DNA from: Neodiprion pinetum
Lineage: Eukaryota > Arthropoda > Insecta > Hymenoptera > Diprionidae
Assembly (NCBI RefSeq): GCF_021155775.2
Contig: NC_060235.2
Coordinates: 12,983,193 to 13,047,192, forward strand
DNA: 64,000 nucleotides
Direction of reading: 5' to 3'
A program made the position numbers and the translations under genes. Below the pieces are notes generated by a model that saw nothing but the letters and a program-made list of their open reading frames with translations, had not been told where the DNA came from and searched no databases. This document shows positions 9,023-18,662 of the stretch, piece by piece; within the stretch, counting starts at the first letter, position 1; each line of letters starts with the position of its first letter.

Positions 9023-9943
9023 ATGAAGACTGCAATAGCTGCCGAACTTCACAGACAGGCTCGACGCAACTATCCGCGCCGATTCGTAGATGTACGCGGA
9101 CTGGATGAGACCTGGCAAGCTGATCTCGTCGATATGACCGCATACAGCTCGTGCAACAAGGGATACAAATACCTACTAACAATCATCGATATATTTTCCA
9201 AGTACGCGTGGGCGGTGCCGATAAAGTCCAAGAGTGGGAAAGATGTTGCCGCTGCCATGAAATCTGTACTGATCCAGAGTCGTATACCTACACATCTGCA
9301 CGTTGATCGAGGCAAAGAATTTTACAACAGCGAATTCAAAGCCCTCGTGAAGCATCACAATATCAACATGTATTCGACATTTAGCAACTTAAAGGCGTCG
9401 ATATGCGAACGTTTCAATCGAACATTGCAGAATAAAATGTGGAAGCGGTTTACTCTCCAAGGATCGTACGAGTGGATTAATATTTTGGATGATTCAATGA
9501 AGTCCTACAACAACACCAAACATCGCACGATTCGGATGAAACCGGTGGATGTTAGCACGGAGAATGAAAAACAGCTGTATCGTAGCGTGTACAAGCCTCG
9601 GCAAATCAAACGAAGCGATCGAGCGCGGAAATTCAGTGTAGGCGATCGAGTTCGAATCAGCAAGTACAAGAATGTATTCGAAAAAGGCTATACACCCAAT
9701 TGGACGACAGAAATATTCACCGTGAGTGAGGTGAAAAATACCAATCCACCCACCTACAAACTTACCGATTATCAAGATCATCCCATCGAGGGGGGCTTCT
9801 ACGAGCAAGAGCTCGCCAAAGTGAAATATCCCAACGGCTACCTTGTGGAGAAAGTATTACGCAAGCGGGGGAATCTGTTCTATGTGAAGTGGTTGGGTTT
9901 TGATAGTTCGCACAATAGTTGGATAAATAAAACAGACATGTAA
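9023..9943 (+). CDS. Polinton retroviral-type integrase with C-terminal chromodomain
   Basis: The ATG at 9,023 gives MKTAIAAELHRQARRNYPRR, the usual Polinton integrase start. The rve core has D in WQADLVDM, D in LHVDRGKEFYN and E in ICERFNRTLQ, so the DDE triad is complete. A linker (FSVGDRVRISKYKNVFEKGY) and a chromodomain (YLVEKVLRKRGNLFYVKWL) follow. It would cut and join Polinton ends at chromatin, making the 6-bp duplication seen here. No stop or shift is visible, so it may still be functional. It is the last gene of a rightward set of three, facing the leftward polymerase across a low-complexity spacer. Confidence 0.92.
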   Translation: MKTAIAAELHRQARRNYPRRFVDVRGLDETWQADLVDMTAYSSCNKGYKYLLTIIDIFSKYAWAVPIKSKSGKDVAAAMKSVLIQSRIPTHLHVDRGKEFYNSEFKALVKHHNINMYSTFSNLKASICERFNRTLQNKMWKRFTLQGSYEWINILDDSMKSYNNTKHRTIRMKPVDVSTENEKQLYRSVYKPRQIKRSDRARKFSVGDRVRISKYKNVFEKGYTPNWTTEIFTVSEVKNTNPPTYKLTDYQDHPIEGGFYEQELAKVKYPNGYLVEKVLRKRGNLFYVKWLGFDSSHNSWINKTDM

Positions 9944-10648
9944 CATAATTTGTATGTATTTTCCGAATTACAATAAAAGATTTTGAATATACAAATATTT
10001 CCACATTTTACCTCCTTTGTGCGCACATGTGCCATACTCTGTACTACGAAAATAAAAATAATAATAATAATAATAATGATAATAATGATAATAATAATAG
10101 TGATAATAATAATAGTGATAATAATAATGATAATATGCAATTTTGCCATACGATTATTACACATTTTATTTTTTGGAAAACTTTTTTTCATTTTCTGAAA
10201 ACTTTTTTTCGTTTTCTGGAAAGTTTTTTTCATTTTCTGAAAAGTTTTTTTCGTTTCCTGAAAATTTTTTTTCATTTTCTGAAAACTTTTTTTACGTGTT
10301 AATCAAATGGGAAAAAAGTTTTCTGAAAACTTTTTTTCATTTTCTGAAAACTTTTTTTCCTTTTCTGAAATGTTTTTTTCATTTTCTGAAAAGTTTTTTT
10401 CGTTTCCTGAAAATTTTTTTTCATTTTCTGAAAACTTTTCTCGTGGTAAACGAATAAATATGAATAATTGCTTGATATATCAATAATAAATAAATAAACA
10501 ATTGTTGAGTATATGAATTCGCATTTTGAAACTTCAAATCCATTAAATATCGTATTGATCATGAAACGTTTCCGCCTGATGGTGGATCGTTCGAGGCGTC
10601 AAACATCAAATATTTACATCAATTCTATGTCTACAGTTTATCCTATAG
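9944..10648. repeat. Low-complexity spacer: ATA/GATA-type microsatellite and a ~20-bp minisatellite
   Basis: The spacer lies between convergent integrase and polymerase genes. About 10,046-10,135 is an AATAAT/GATAAT microsatellite. About 10,170-10,440 is a run of some dozen units built on TTTTCTGAAAA followed by a long T run, broken once at about 10,300-10,330. Each unit holds a small palindrome (TTTTCAGAAAA-like). No gene. Confidence 0.8.
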
Positions 10649-12776
10649 CTATTGGGGGGCTGGGACAAACCCCCAAGGTACGGTGTCGGTCTGTCCAGGT
10701 ATCAATTGCCGCTTGTCATCCTGCCAACTCAGAGCCAATTTTTTTTGTACGATCGTGCTTACTTCGTGTTTTTTGCTGCGTATTAAACACTGTGGAAGAG
10801 TCAACTCTCGGTAAGCCGTCAGACAGCGCTTATAATCATCAAACGTGATGCTATTTATCGATGAATTTCTTACACCCTTGGCATGCTTACTCACTTTTAC
10901 GCCACTGTCATATTTTTCCCCATCCTCACCCATCGTAGTAAATGTGTACAGCTTTGCTCGCAGTCCCACAAACTCTGTCATAATTTTACCATTATTTTCA
11001 TCCTTCATTAGCCCTAGTTGTTTTTTGTTTTTAAGGGGAATACCATACACATTGTCGGGCGGATAGTCAGAGGTGTCAAACATTGTATCTACATCACGTT
11101 TGATGATATCGTAGATATTAGGCACATTGAATTGATAAATAAGGCTGTCTGTGTCGGTATACATCAATTTAGCCTGTTTATTCGAAAAGTTGGTTTTAAT
11201 ATAATTATAGTGGAAATCGTAGAGAAAGATTTTTGACAGATCTAGAATTGATGCGCCGACGTAAATAGGTTTGGCGAAGTGAACTTTGACACGATTCGTT
11301 TCAATGATAACCATATCAGTGTCAAATACGGTGCAGCTGTGAAAGTTTGCTCGGGCAATAAGCGTTCTCGCACCACCTTTTCCCTCCCATTTTGTAACCA
11401 ATTTAACATCTTTATGATTTCGCACATTCTCCATAGTCTTGCCGAACACAGCGTTATTCATGAGTTTGTAAAAGTTTTTCTCAAATTCATTCCTAGATTG
11501 CTTACGCATGTCTGTATTGAGCGTGATGTAAGGCTCGAGCCATGGAGATTGCGCAAACTTCAAAATTCTATGCACTTTCGTTAATTTCAATCCTAAACTC
11601 AAACACTGTTTCAAATTCCTATAGTGCAATATATACTTTGTTTTGGGGTGAAGGGTGGTCGCGAGTTTGGCATTTTTACTACCTGGAGGAGTAAAATGTT
11701 CGGGACAAAGAGGTAAGTCTTTGTGATCCTCGTGGAGTTCTACAGGGTAGTCCAAATCTACCTCCAGAAAGTAACCGATCGGCGAATCGTCCGGATGGTT
11801 CGTTATATCGATGTGCTGATACTCCCACTCGAACGAACCGATTGGTAAATGCACGCTCATAGCTGCACCGTACAGGTTATTCACGTCAAAATACATGAGA
11901 TACGATTCCGCTTTGTTTGGATCAAAATCTGTTCCCATGAATCTATTATTGGCCCGAGCGTGTCGATTAGAACATTGCGCTACGCCGCCTCGAATGGCTC
12001 TTTCAATAAATAACACCATCTCAGGGTTGTCTAAAAGTTGCAAATTTACATTAGTATGCTTGAGCATCGCGTCAAAAGCAAGTCCCGGTGCAGTGTAGTA
12101 ATGCAACGGATCTAAATCGTATGTTTTGAAGCAGCTAGCGCGGAAATTTTCGAAAATATCGGCAAGCAAAAGAACATCGGTCTTTGAATATAAATCTGAA
12201 TAGCCCCCCAATCACTCTAAATGGAATTCCCTCCAAACAGTTTTCGCGTGCTCGTAATCGGTGTCTGAAATATTTGCATCGCAGATGTGCGAGTAGAAAT
12301 GCTTCTTTGCAGGTAATCGCGGTTCATCGAGTTTCCCCCAACAATCGACGTATTCATAGGAAAAAACGCCTTTGCGGGTCATCAAACTGAACTGAGTCGG
12401 GTTATTATAAAATTTACGTGTTATGCGTTTATCGGTATCGATCAAATATTTGGAAAGTGTATCGATGCTGCTAGCCATAAATCGAAACGAATCGATGAAT
12501 CTCAAGTGCATCATTGTTCCATCGACGCGTTTCGTGAAGGATATGTATTTTTCCTTATTTATGGGTAGCAGTGTAATTTGACCGGGAAAAGTTGACGCGA
12601 GGGATTTTATTAAAAAGTGAGAATCGTAACCGGACAAATTGTGGAAAACTATTGGAATTGTGTGCGACTCTCTGAAATTCAAATTACACCGATTATGAGC
12701 AGGACCACGATATTTACCCGTGAAGTGACAGTGATCGTAACACTTTTTCTCCTCAGGGGTAAACGGTTTTTCACAC
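10649..12776 (-). pseudogene. Protein-primed family B DNA polymerase (pPolB), truncated and with one in-frame stop
   Basis: The minus-strand frame starts abruptly at the inner edge of the terminal repeat (12,776). It shows a Cys/His region (CYDHCHFTGKYRGPAHNRC), an exonuclease-like part (VFHNLSGYDSHFLIK), palm motif A (MYFDVNNLYGAAMS), the motif B region (KNFYKLMNNAVFGKTMEN) and motif C (MYTDTDSLIYQF, about 11,150). A TGA at 12,212-12,214 interrupts the frame without a shift. About 700 residues remain, whereas Polinton polymerases are usually longer than 1,000, so the terminal-protein/early exonuclease part is gone, replaced by the copied terminal repeat. The element cannot replicate with this copy. 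Confidence 0.92.
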
Positions 12777-13320
12777 AACTCCTTAGTCGCTGCACATTTT
12801 CAAAGGCGCAATTGTATGCCGGGATGTATTCAGAGTTGTCATCATACCAAATTGAGCCTGGCGCTGCTGCTTGCTGGAGGTTATTCGCTGGAGAGTATCC
12901 ATGGTTCGCGTCGTGCCACGATGCCGCTTCCATATACCTCAATTTTTCCAGTGCAGGGGGTATGATATGCAAATCTTCCATATTAATAACCCTCGTTGTA
13001 CCATCGACGATCTCCGTCAGCCATGCCTTCTTCTCCGCCCCTTTGACGTATACGTAACACGCATTTTCAACCATTTTTCTCACAATCTTCGTCACATCCT
13101 CGTGAGATTTGTTGCCTGCGTTCCATGATATTCCATGGTGATTGTGCGTCAACCATACATTGGTAGCTCTACATTCAAGTGGTAGGCTTGCCAAATCATA
13201 GGGCGGCTTGAAAATGATGTAATCCAGACCCGACCCGTTTACATTCACGACTGCGACTTCCTTGGGTACAAACTTCATGTTATGACCGATAAAACATTGC
13301 ACGTCTAGGATCATCGCCAT
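12776..13320 (-). pseudogene. Truncated second copy of the 282-aa Polinton protein
   Basis: Identical to the N-terminal part of the ORF at 3,512-4,360 as far as the repeat edge at 12,776. Beyond that the frame runs about 33 codons into antisense-frame polymerase sequence and stops near 12,679. It marks the exact point to which the left terminal sequence has been copied onto the right end. Confidence 0.85.
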
Positions 13321-13459
13321 GTTGAGGAGTGGGAATGTTGCGCTCGATTATATACTAACGGATTGTATGTGGAAGGCTGACTATTCCATCTCCAGCACAC
13401 CCGCTTTTACCCCCTCGTGGATGAATTTTGTGGAAGTAGAGGGGGATCGCATAGTTCAT

Positions 13460-13774
13460 TTAAGGCGCATAACTGCATGAAAATTCGAACTTGTTGAATT
13501 CTCCACCAAGGTATTTCATTTGCAGACGATTTTCTCCGGCCATGCTACACATTTCAGTCAGCTGACTGGAATCTTCTTGTAGAACTCTTGCGATTCTCGG
13601 TGGTAAGAAGACGTTGTATTCTCCATCGATTGTCGCCAGAACACGTACCCCGAATTTTGTTTTGACCAGTCGTAACCCGATGACGTCATACACTCCCCCA
13701 ATTTCGAGTTCCGACATCTTCTTGGTTGGCAGATTCTCCAGGCGGCTGACGTGGTTAACTTTTGCTAGATCCAT
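13460..13774 (-). CDS. Second, identical copy of the 104-aa inverted-repeat protein
   Basis: Same protein as at 3,058-3,372, encoded on the opposite strand in the right terminal repeat, with the same upstream TATA box (mirror of 2,965-2,973). The identity of the two copies shows that the repeat is young or kept uniform by gene conversion. Confidence 0.75.
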   Translation of the reverse strand: MDLAKVNHVSRLENLPTKKMSELEIGGVYDVIGLRLVKTKFGVRVLATIDGEYNVFLPPRIARVLQEDSSQLTEMCSMAGENRLQMKYLGGEFNKFEFSCSYAP

Positions 13775-14433
13775 CGCGTTTCGAGGTTATTTCACGAGCG
13801 AGAACAGTTCACAATGAGAATACGATGAGAACAGAGTGACGATCACGATAGACGTACGCTTTATATACCACCCACCCCCACTACAATTTTTCCATTGGAC
13901 AAGTCTCGACACGCATATTGTGCGAGGAATTTTTATGGGGACCACTCCCCCACTATCCCAGATTGGTTTAAGTGCATTGTCGGCACTATCTCAAAGAGCA
14001 ATTTCCTGAAATTTTTTCAATAGATCTAGCAAGTTTTTACCCTATCTGATTTATGTGCGGCTTTCCGGCGCCAAACAAGTCTCGACAGGAATTATTTTGC
14101 GTGCGTGCGTGTGTGTGTGTGTGCGCGCGCGCGCGTGTGTGTGTGTGTGTGTGTGTGCGTGTGTGTGTCAAATCCTATGGAAATAGCCGCCGAAAATGAC
14201 CGGGGGGGGGGTGCGCCGTGAGTCGCGGGGGGGAGGGGGTGAGAGAGGGTGCGCCGTCAGTCGCGGGGGGCGGGGGGGCTAGGGGGGAGCTAGGGGGGAG
14301 CTAGGGGGGAACTAGGGGGGAGCGCCGCCATCTTTGGATTAGAACTCTCATATATACACTACTAGTGTATACTATTCGAGAAAGCAAAAAAAAAAAAATC
14401 GATTTTTTCAAAATTTCACACAGGAAAGCTCCC

Positions 14434-15015
14434 TTGAAAGCAGCGCTACTCTGTCACGAGGACACGTGGTACGACGCGCTTCCCGCCGTGCTACTCGGAC
14501 TCCGAGCCGCGTACAAAGAGGACATCGAAGCGACTCCCGCTGAACTCGTCCTCGGCGAACCGATACGACTGCCAGGCGAATTCCTTGCGCCCTCAAGGCA
14601 AGACACGACCGCCCCCGAACTGGTACGGATGCTGAGGAAGAACTTCCAAGATCTGGCACCAGAACCCGCATCGCGCCACGCACACCAGCGCATCTTTGTG
14701 CACCAAGACCTCGCAAACGCGTCACACGTCTTTATCCGAAACGACCAAGTGCGACCGTCATTCTCCGCCCCGTACGACGGCCCATACCCAGTCGTCGACA
14801 AGCACGAGAAATACTTCACCGTCAAACTACGTGGAAGAAGCACGCCAGTTTCGATCGACAGATTGAAACCCGCGTATCTGCTGCTCGACGAACTCCAAAG
14901 CCAACACGACACGGCCGGACCGTCAGCATTGAGCGTACACCAGCCCGTCGCAAACAACGACGCCCCAACGACCACGACTTCAAAAAAGAAAAAACAAGTC
15001 CGACTCGCGCTGTAA
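14434..15015 (+). pseudogene. pol: Ty3/gypsy integrase C-terminus (continuation of the pol at 1-1,230)
   Basis: The frame opens at the right-hand copy of the insertion target and continues directly from the integrase core that stops at 1,226. It contains the conserved tail of gypsy integrases: a region with LPAVLLGLRAAYKEDI, then AELVLGEPIRLPGEF, then the SH3-like domain (YDGPYPVVDKHEKYFTVKL, VSIDRLKPAYLL). It ends at a TAA at 15,013-15,015. No stop or shift is seen inside this half. The two halves are separated by 13.2 kb of nested insertions, so the gene cannot be expressed as one protein. Confidence 0.9.
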
Positions 15016-15167
15016 TTTCGTCTTACGCTCCATCCACGCATTCAACAAACCTGCACGCAAAAGACAAAGAAATGAGAAATAACCCAAATTTTTATTTTGC
15101 CAGTTTTTTTTTTTCTTTCTGTTTCCTGCTTGAAATACTGCACATCGCTCACACACTACACAGTATT

Positions 15168-15186
15168 TCTCCAAGAAGGGGAGACA
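15168..15186 (+). promoter_or_regulatory. Polypurine tract of the gypsy element
   Basis: A purine-rich run (AAGAAGGGGAGA) lies immediately upstream of a TG that starts a probable LTR. This is the expected position of the plus-strand priming site. Confidence 0.6.
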
Positions 15187-15467
15187 TGTAGCGCCTGCCA
15201 CATACACGCACTCGGTCTAGTATTAGAGCGAGGCAATGCTCGGCGTTTATCGCCCAATTTCGGGAATAATCCTCAGCGCGCTTTCGAAGATCCTTCGCCT
15301 CACCTGGCAGATAGTCAAAATCAACACACGCTAGAGTACCGATATTGTAACCGCGCTATAACCGGATCTCCGTATCCACGCACCTGTAAAACCTAATAAA
15401 CATCCATTTATATTTCACCCATCGCACGCTTTGATACGTAGGATCCCAGTGACCCCCAGATCCCACA
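15187..15467 (+). repeat. 3' LTR of the gypsy element
   Basis: The segment starts TGTAGCGCC right after a polypurine tract and ends CCCACA where AT-rich satellite begins, so it has TG...CA ends and is about 281 bp. An AATAAA polyadenylation signal lies near 15,395. The partner 5' LTR is outside the window, so identity between LTRs and the target duplication cannot be checked here. Confidence 0.65.
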
Positions 15468-17053
15468 TATATACATATATACAAATATAATAATATACAT
15501 ATATATATATATATACATATATAATAATATACATATATATAAATATATTATAATTTTGAATTTACTTCTAAAAAAAAAAGGAATTTTTGAAAGAAAATTT
15601 TTTTTTTCGATAATTAAATTCATTGAAAATAAATATGGTTATTGAAAAGATGCTGTATATTTTTTAATTATTTGCTCACATATTAATTGAAATAAAAATA
15701 TCATTCATTAGGAAAAATAATTCATTTCAATCAACTATTTCCTTTCTTCACCAAATTATTTGACTGAATTACCTCCATTTATATTCAATTATATTAATGT
15801 TGATTATATATATGAATAAATAAATTTATATTCAATTATATTAATGTATACAATTCAAATATATACATGTATATATATTATGATTTTTCATTTACTTTCA
15901 AAAAAAGAGAAATTTGAAAAAAAAAAAATTTCTTCACAATCATTAAATTCATTAAAATAAATATAATTATTCAAAAAATCCTACGTATTTTTCAATTATT
16001 TGCTCACATTTTATGAGGATATGAATATTATCCGTTAGTAAAAATAATTTTTTTGAATTAATTATTACCTTATTCTATTGAATTATTTAACTTAATTACC
16101 TCCATTTATATTCAATCATATTATTGTATAATATTCAAATATATACATATATATATATTATGATTTTTAATTTACTTTTAAAGAAAGAGAAATTTGAAAA
16201 AACAAAAATTTTTTCACAATCAATAAATTCATTAAAATAAATATAATTATTCAAACAACCATACGTATTTTTTAATTATTTACTCACATATAAATTAAAA
16301 TAAAAATGATATTCGTTAGGAAAAATAATTTATTTAATCAATTATTTCCTTTTTTTATCAAATTATTTGACATAATTACCTCCATCTATATTCAATTATA
16401 ATAATGTATAATATATATATATAAATAAATGTATTTATATTCAATTATATTAATGTATAATATTCAAATATATACATATATATATATTATGATTTTTCAT
16501 TTACTTTTAAAAAAAGAGAAATTTGGGAAAAAAAAATTTTTTTACAATCATTAAATTCATTAAAAATAAATAATATTATTCAAAAAATCCTACGTATTCT
16601 TTAATTATTTGCTCACATATTAATTAAGATGTAAATATTATCCGTTAGGAAAAATAATTCATTTGAATCAATCATTTCGTTATTTTATTAAATTATTTAA
16701 CTTAATTACCTCCATTCATATTCAATTATATCAATGTATAATATACATATACATACATAGATACATATATAATAATATACATATATACATATATATTATA
16801 ATTTTGAATTTACTTCAAAAAAAAAAAGAAATTTTTAAAGAAAATTTTTTTTTTGATAATTAAATTCATCGAAAATAAATATAATTGATGAAAAGATCCT
16901 ATATATTTTTTATTTATTTGCTCACATAATAATTGAAATAAAAATATTATTCATCAGGAAAAATAATTAATTCCAATCAACTATTTCCTTTTTTATTAAA
17001 ACATTTGACTTAATTACCTCCATTCATATTCAATCATATTAATGTATAATATA
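15468..17053 (+). repeat. AT-rich satellite array, forward orientation, segment 1
   Basis: Imperfect tandem monomers of about 280-330 bp, spaced by the recurring GCTCACATA phrase (about 15,673, 16,001, 16,281, 16,610, 16,919). Each also holds ACCTCCATTTATATTC and a run AAAAAAGAGAAATTTG. An ATAT microsatellite sits inside each unit. No gene is credible; ORFs here are products of composition. Confidence 0.88.
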
Positions 17054-17331
17054 TGACGTTACGTTAATAAAATATGGATCCGTGAGTTTACTTATTATTG
17101 AATCGAAAGAAATCAAGAGCGTGAACAATATATATCGTGAAAAATGCTTTTAATGCAAGATACGTGTTTCTCGTTTAAAGTCTGAAACAAGACTGTTTTT
17201 ACAATAATGTTGGTTGGCGCAGCAACCTCATTCTTTTTAAAGACATAAGAGGTTTATAAACGTCTTTTATCTATGCTGACTACTAGATCATTAAAGAGGG
17301 GGCAAAACGGGTGATTTCACCATTTGTAACA
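17054..17331 (-). repeat. 3' LTR of the gag-only element
   Basis: Direct repeat of 20,224-20,496 with several substitutions and small indels, so the insertion is not brand new. Ends are TG...CA on the minus strand. A purine-rich tract with a GGGGGGGAGTAG run lies just inside. Confidence 0.9.
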
Positions 17332-18125
17332 CTACTCCCCCCCGAGGAAAAGAGTCGTCCCGACTGGGGAAAGGTAAAACAATTATAAAGGTGATCTAGT
17401 AGCCAGTGCTCAAAGGTGAGTTGGAGCTGTGGCTCTAAAAATTTAAGAACTCCCTTTTTTACTATCTGGCATTTGCCCACAGTCTCAAGGTAAACCACAG
17501 AAAACCTTGAGCAGATAGTTGAGCGTTAAATAATTTCAAAAATTTATGTGCCTTGTTTTTACAAAGGTAAGTGTTATCTAGTGTCGTGTGGCTTTATGAA
17601 TTTGAAGACAATAAAATCATTCGGATCGCCGTCGAAAAGAAAATCCATTCCTCTTCAGGGAAAATAGTGCGGTGAACCAAACACAGAGGAGTACGACGAG
17701 GGGGGAAACCATACATGGAAGAACTCTGGGTCCGAGGGAACATAAAAGCTGATTCCCTCTGAGAACCGGCACAGTAAACAGGGAAAAGGAATTGGTGACT
17801 GAATTCAAGGCTTCTCCAGAGACAGCACACCCTAGAGTTTGGAGGACAAATGTAAGTGGTGGTATAACAATTCAAATTCACTAAGTGAATTTGGGAGTTA
17901 GTGAATTTGGAAGAATACACGAATAAAATAAATTAAATATGTATTCAAAAGAAAAGAAACGATCTTATCTGAATCATTTCTGCGTCCTTCTTCAAAATAA
18001 GACCACCAGTCATCTTCAGGAATCGGGGAAAGATTGGATGGGAAAAGGCTGTGTCAAGTAACCTGAAAAAGTACTCACAAAAACTGACACTTAAGGTTAA
18101 TAAAATATGAAAATCAAGCAATCGC
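17332..18125 (-). other. Unassigned 0.8 kb between dNK fragment and 3' LTR
   Basis: Contains a 108-codon minus-strand ORF (17,594-17,920) with no recognisable domain, and the purine tract next to the LTR. It may be the remains of pol or additional transduced sequence; nothing in it supports either. Confidence 0.4.
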
Positions 18126-18473
18126 TCATCGACCTCGAAAAATAATCGTGGCTCTTTTCACATTAATAAACCAAAGCCTATCCGATACAAAATCCGATTC
18201 AAAAGAAGAAGGTTTTAGAAAAACTTGGTCGGCTGTAGCTTCTGCATTTATAACCAAAACAGTAGCCGATAAAGAAGAAAAGGTTTGATTTACTAGCCAA
18301 TCCTCATGAACCTCATGAATAGTTCTAAGTAGCTCTAAAGAAATGCTCGATTCCTCCTCACGAGAACGGGAACTTACTCGAGCAAAAGAAGTTTCTGGGG
18401 AAACTCGCAAATAAACAATTAAATCTACTCTGAGCTCAGACGAGCGATTGAGAAGATCGAAAATTTTCATCAA
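18126..18473 (-). pseudogene. Deoxynucleoside kinase (dNK/TK2-type) C-terminal fragment inside the LTR element
   Basis: The minus-strand ORF reads MMKIFDLLNRSSELRVDLI, then VYLRVSPETSFARVSSRSRE (the sheet and Arg-rich LID region of the dNK family), LRTIHEVHEDWL, and SATVLVINAEATADQV. This order matches the C-terminal half of insect dNK and human TK2, which phosphorylate deoxynucleosides. The P-loop half is absent, so the piece cannot be an active kinase. It lies in the same direction as gag, between gag and the 3' LTR, as expected if host mRNA was copied into the element. A related fragment is in the Helitron at 46.3 kb. Confidence 0.8.
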
Positions 18474-18662
18474 TAAATGAGATTCGAAGTCGCGAAAATT
18501 ACCTAACCTTCGACGAGCTTCATTTCCCTGACAGGCAATAAAATAGGTTGGGAATGCCTGTCACGCATAACCAAAATAATTCAAAGAAAGAGGTTAACTC
18601 CAATGATGATTTTATATAAAAACGTCTGAAACTAGTTCCTCAAACCAGCCTCAGAAGAAGAG

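Larger units (their letters stand above)
2469..14363. mobile_element. Polinton/Maverick, 11.9 kb, with 6-bp TSD and 1.59 kb terminal inverted repeats
   Basis: The element begins AGTAGTGTATATATGAG and ends with the exact inverse. It is flanked by the 6-bp direct repeat AGTGTA at 2,463-2,468 and 14,364-14,369. AGT...ACT ends with a 6-bp duplication are diagnostic of Polintons. It carries an rve integrase with chromodomain, a protein-primed B-family polymerase and several Polinton accessory ORFs. I find no FtsK/HerA ATPase, major or minor capsid or Ulp1-like protease ORF, so it is reduced. The near-identity of its inverted repeats implies recent insertion or recent homogenisation. Confidence 0.93.
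12776..14363 (-). repeat. Right terminal inverted repeat of the Polinton (1,588 bp)
   Basis: Inverse copy of 2,469-4,056. Its inner edge at 12,776 falls inside the polymerase coding sequence: the polymerase frame runs into the repeat and loses all similarity there. The repeat cuts the 282-aa ORF to about 183 native residues on this side. Confidence 0.93.
1231..14433. mobile_element. Kolobok-like TTAA DNA transposon (outer shell, split by a Polinton)
   Basis: The element begins GGGAGCTTTCCAGTGTGA and ends with its near-perfect inverse (17 of 18 positions). It is flanked by TTAA on the left (1,227-1,230) and TTGA on the right (14,434-14,437), which joins the interrupted gypsy integrase frame exactly. 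Its own sequence is 1,231-2,468 plus 14,364-14,433, about 1.3 kb. The same ends and subterminal sequence recur in the element at 21,380-22,718. TTAA duplication with GGG termini is typical of the Kolobok superfamily; piggyBac also uses TTAA but has different ends. It carries a transposase C-terminus at 1,827-2,138. Confidence 0.7.

Noticed and set aside
10160..10440. Regular ~20-bp repeats resembling a CRISPR array
   Set aside because: No unique spacers; the units are a T-rich minisatellite in a eukaryotic element.
17594..17920. Possible pol or env remnant in the gag-only element
   Set aside because: No motif of protease, reverse transcriptase, integrase or envelope can be seen in the 108-codon ORF.
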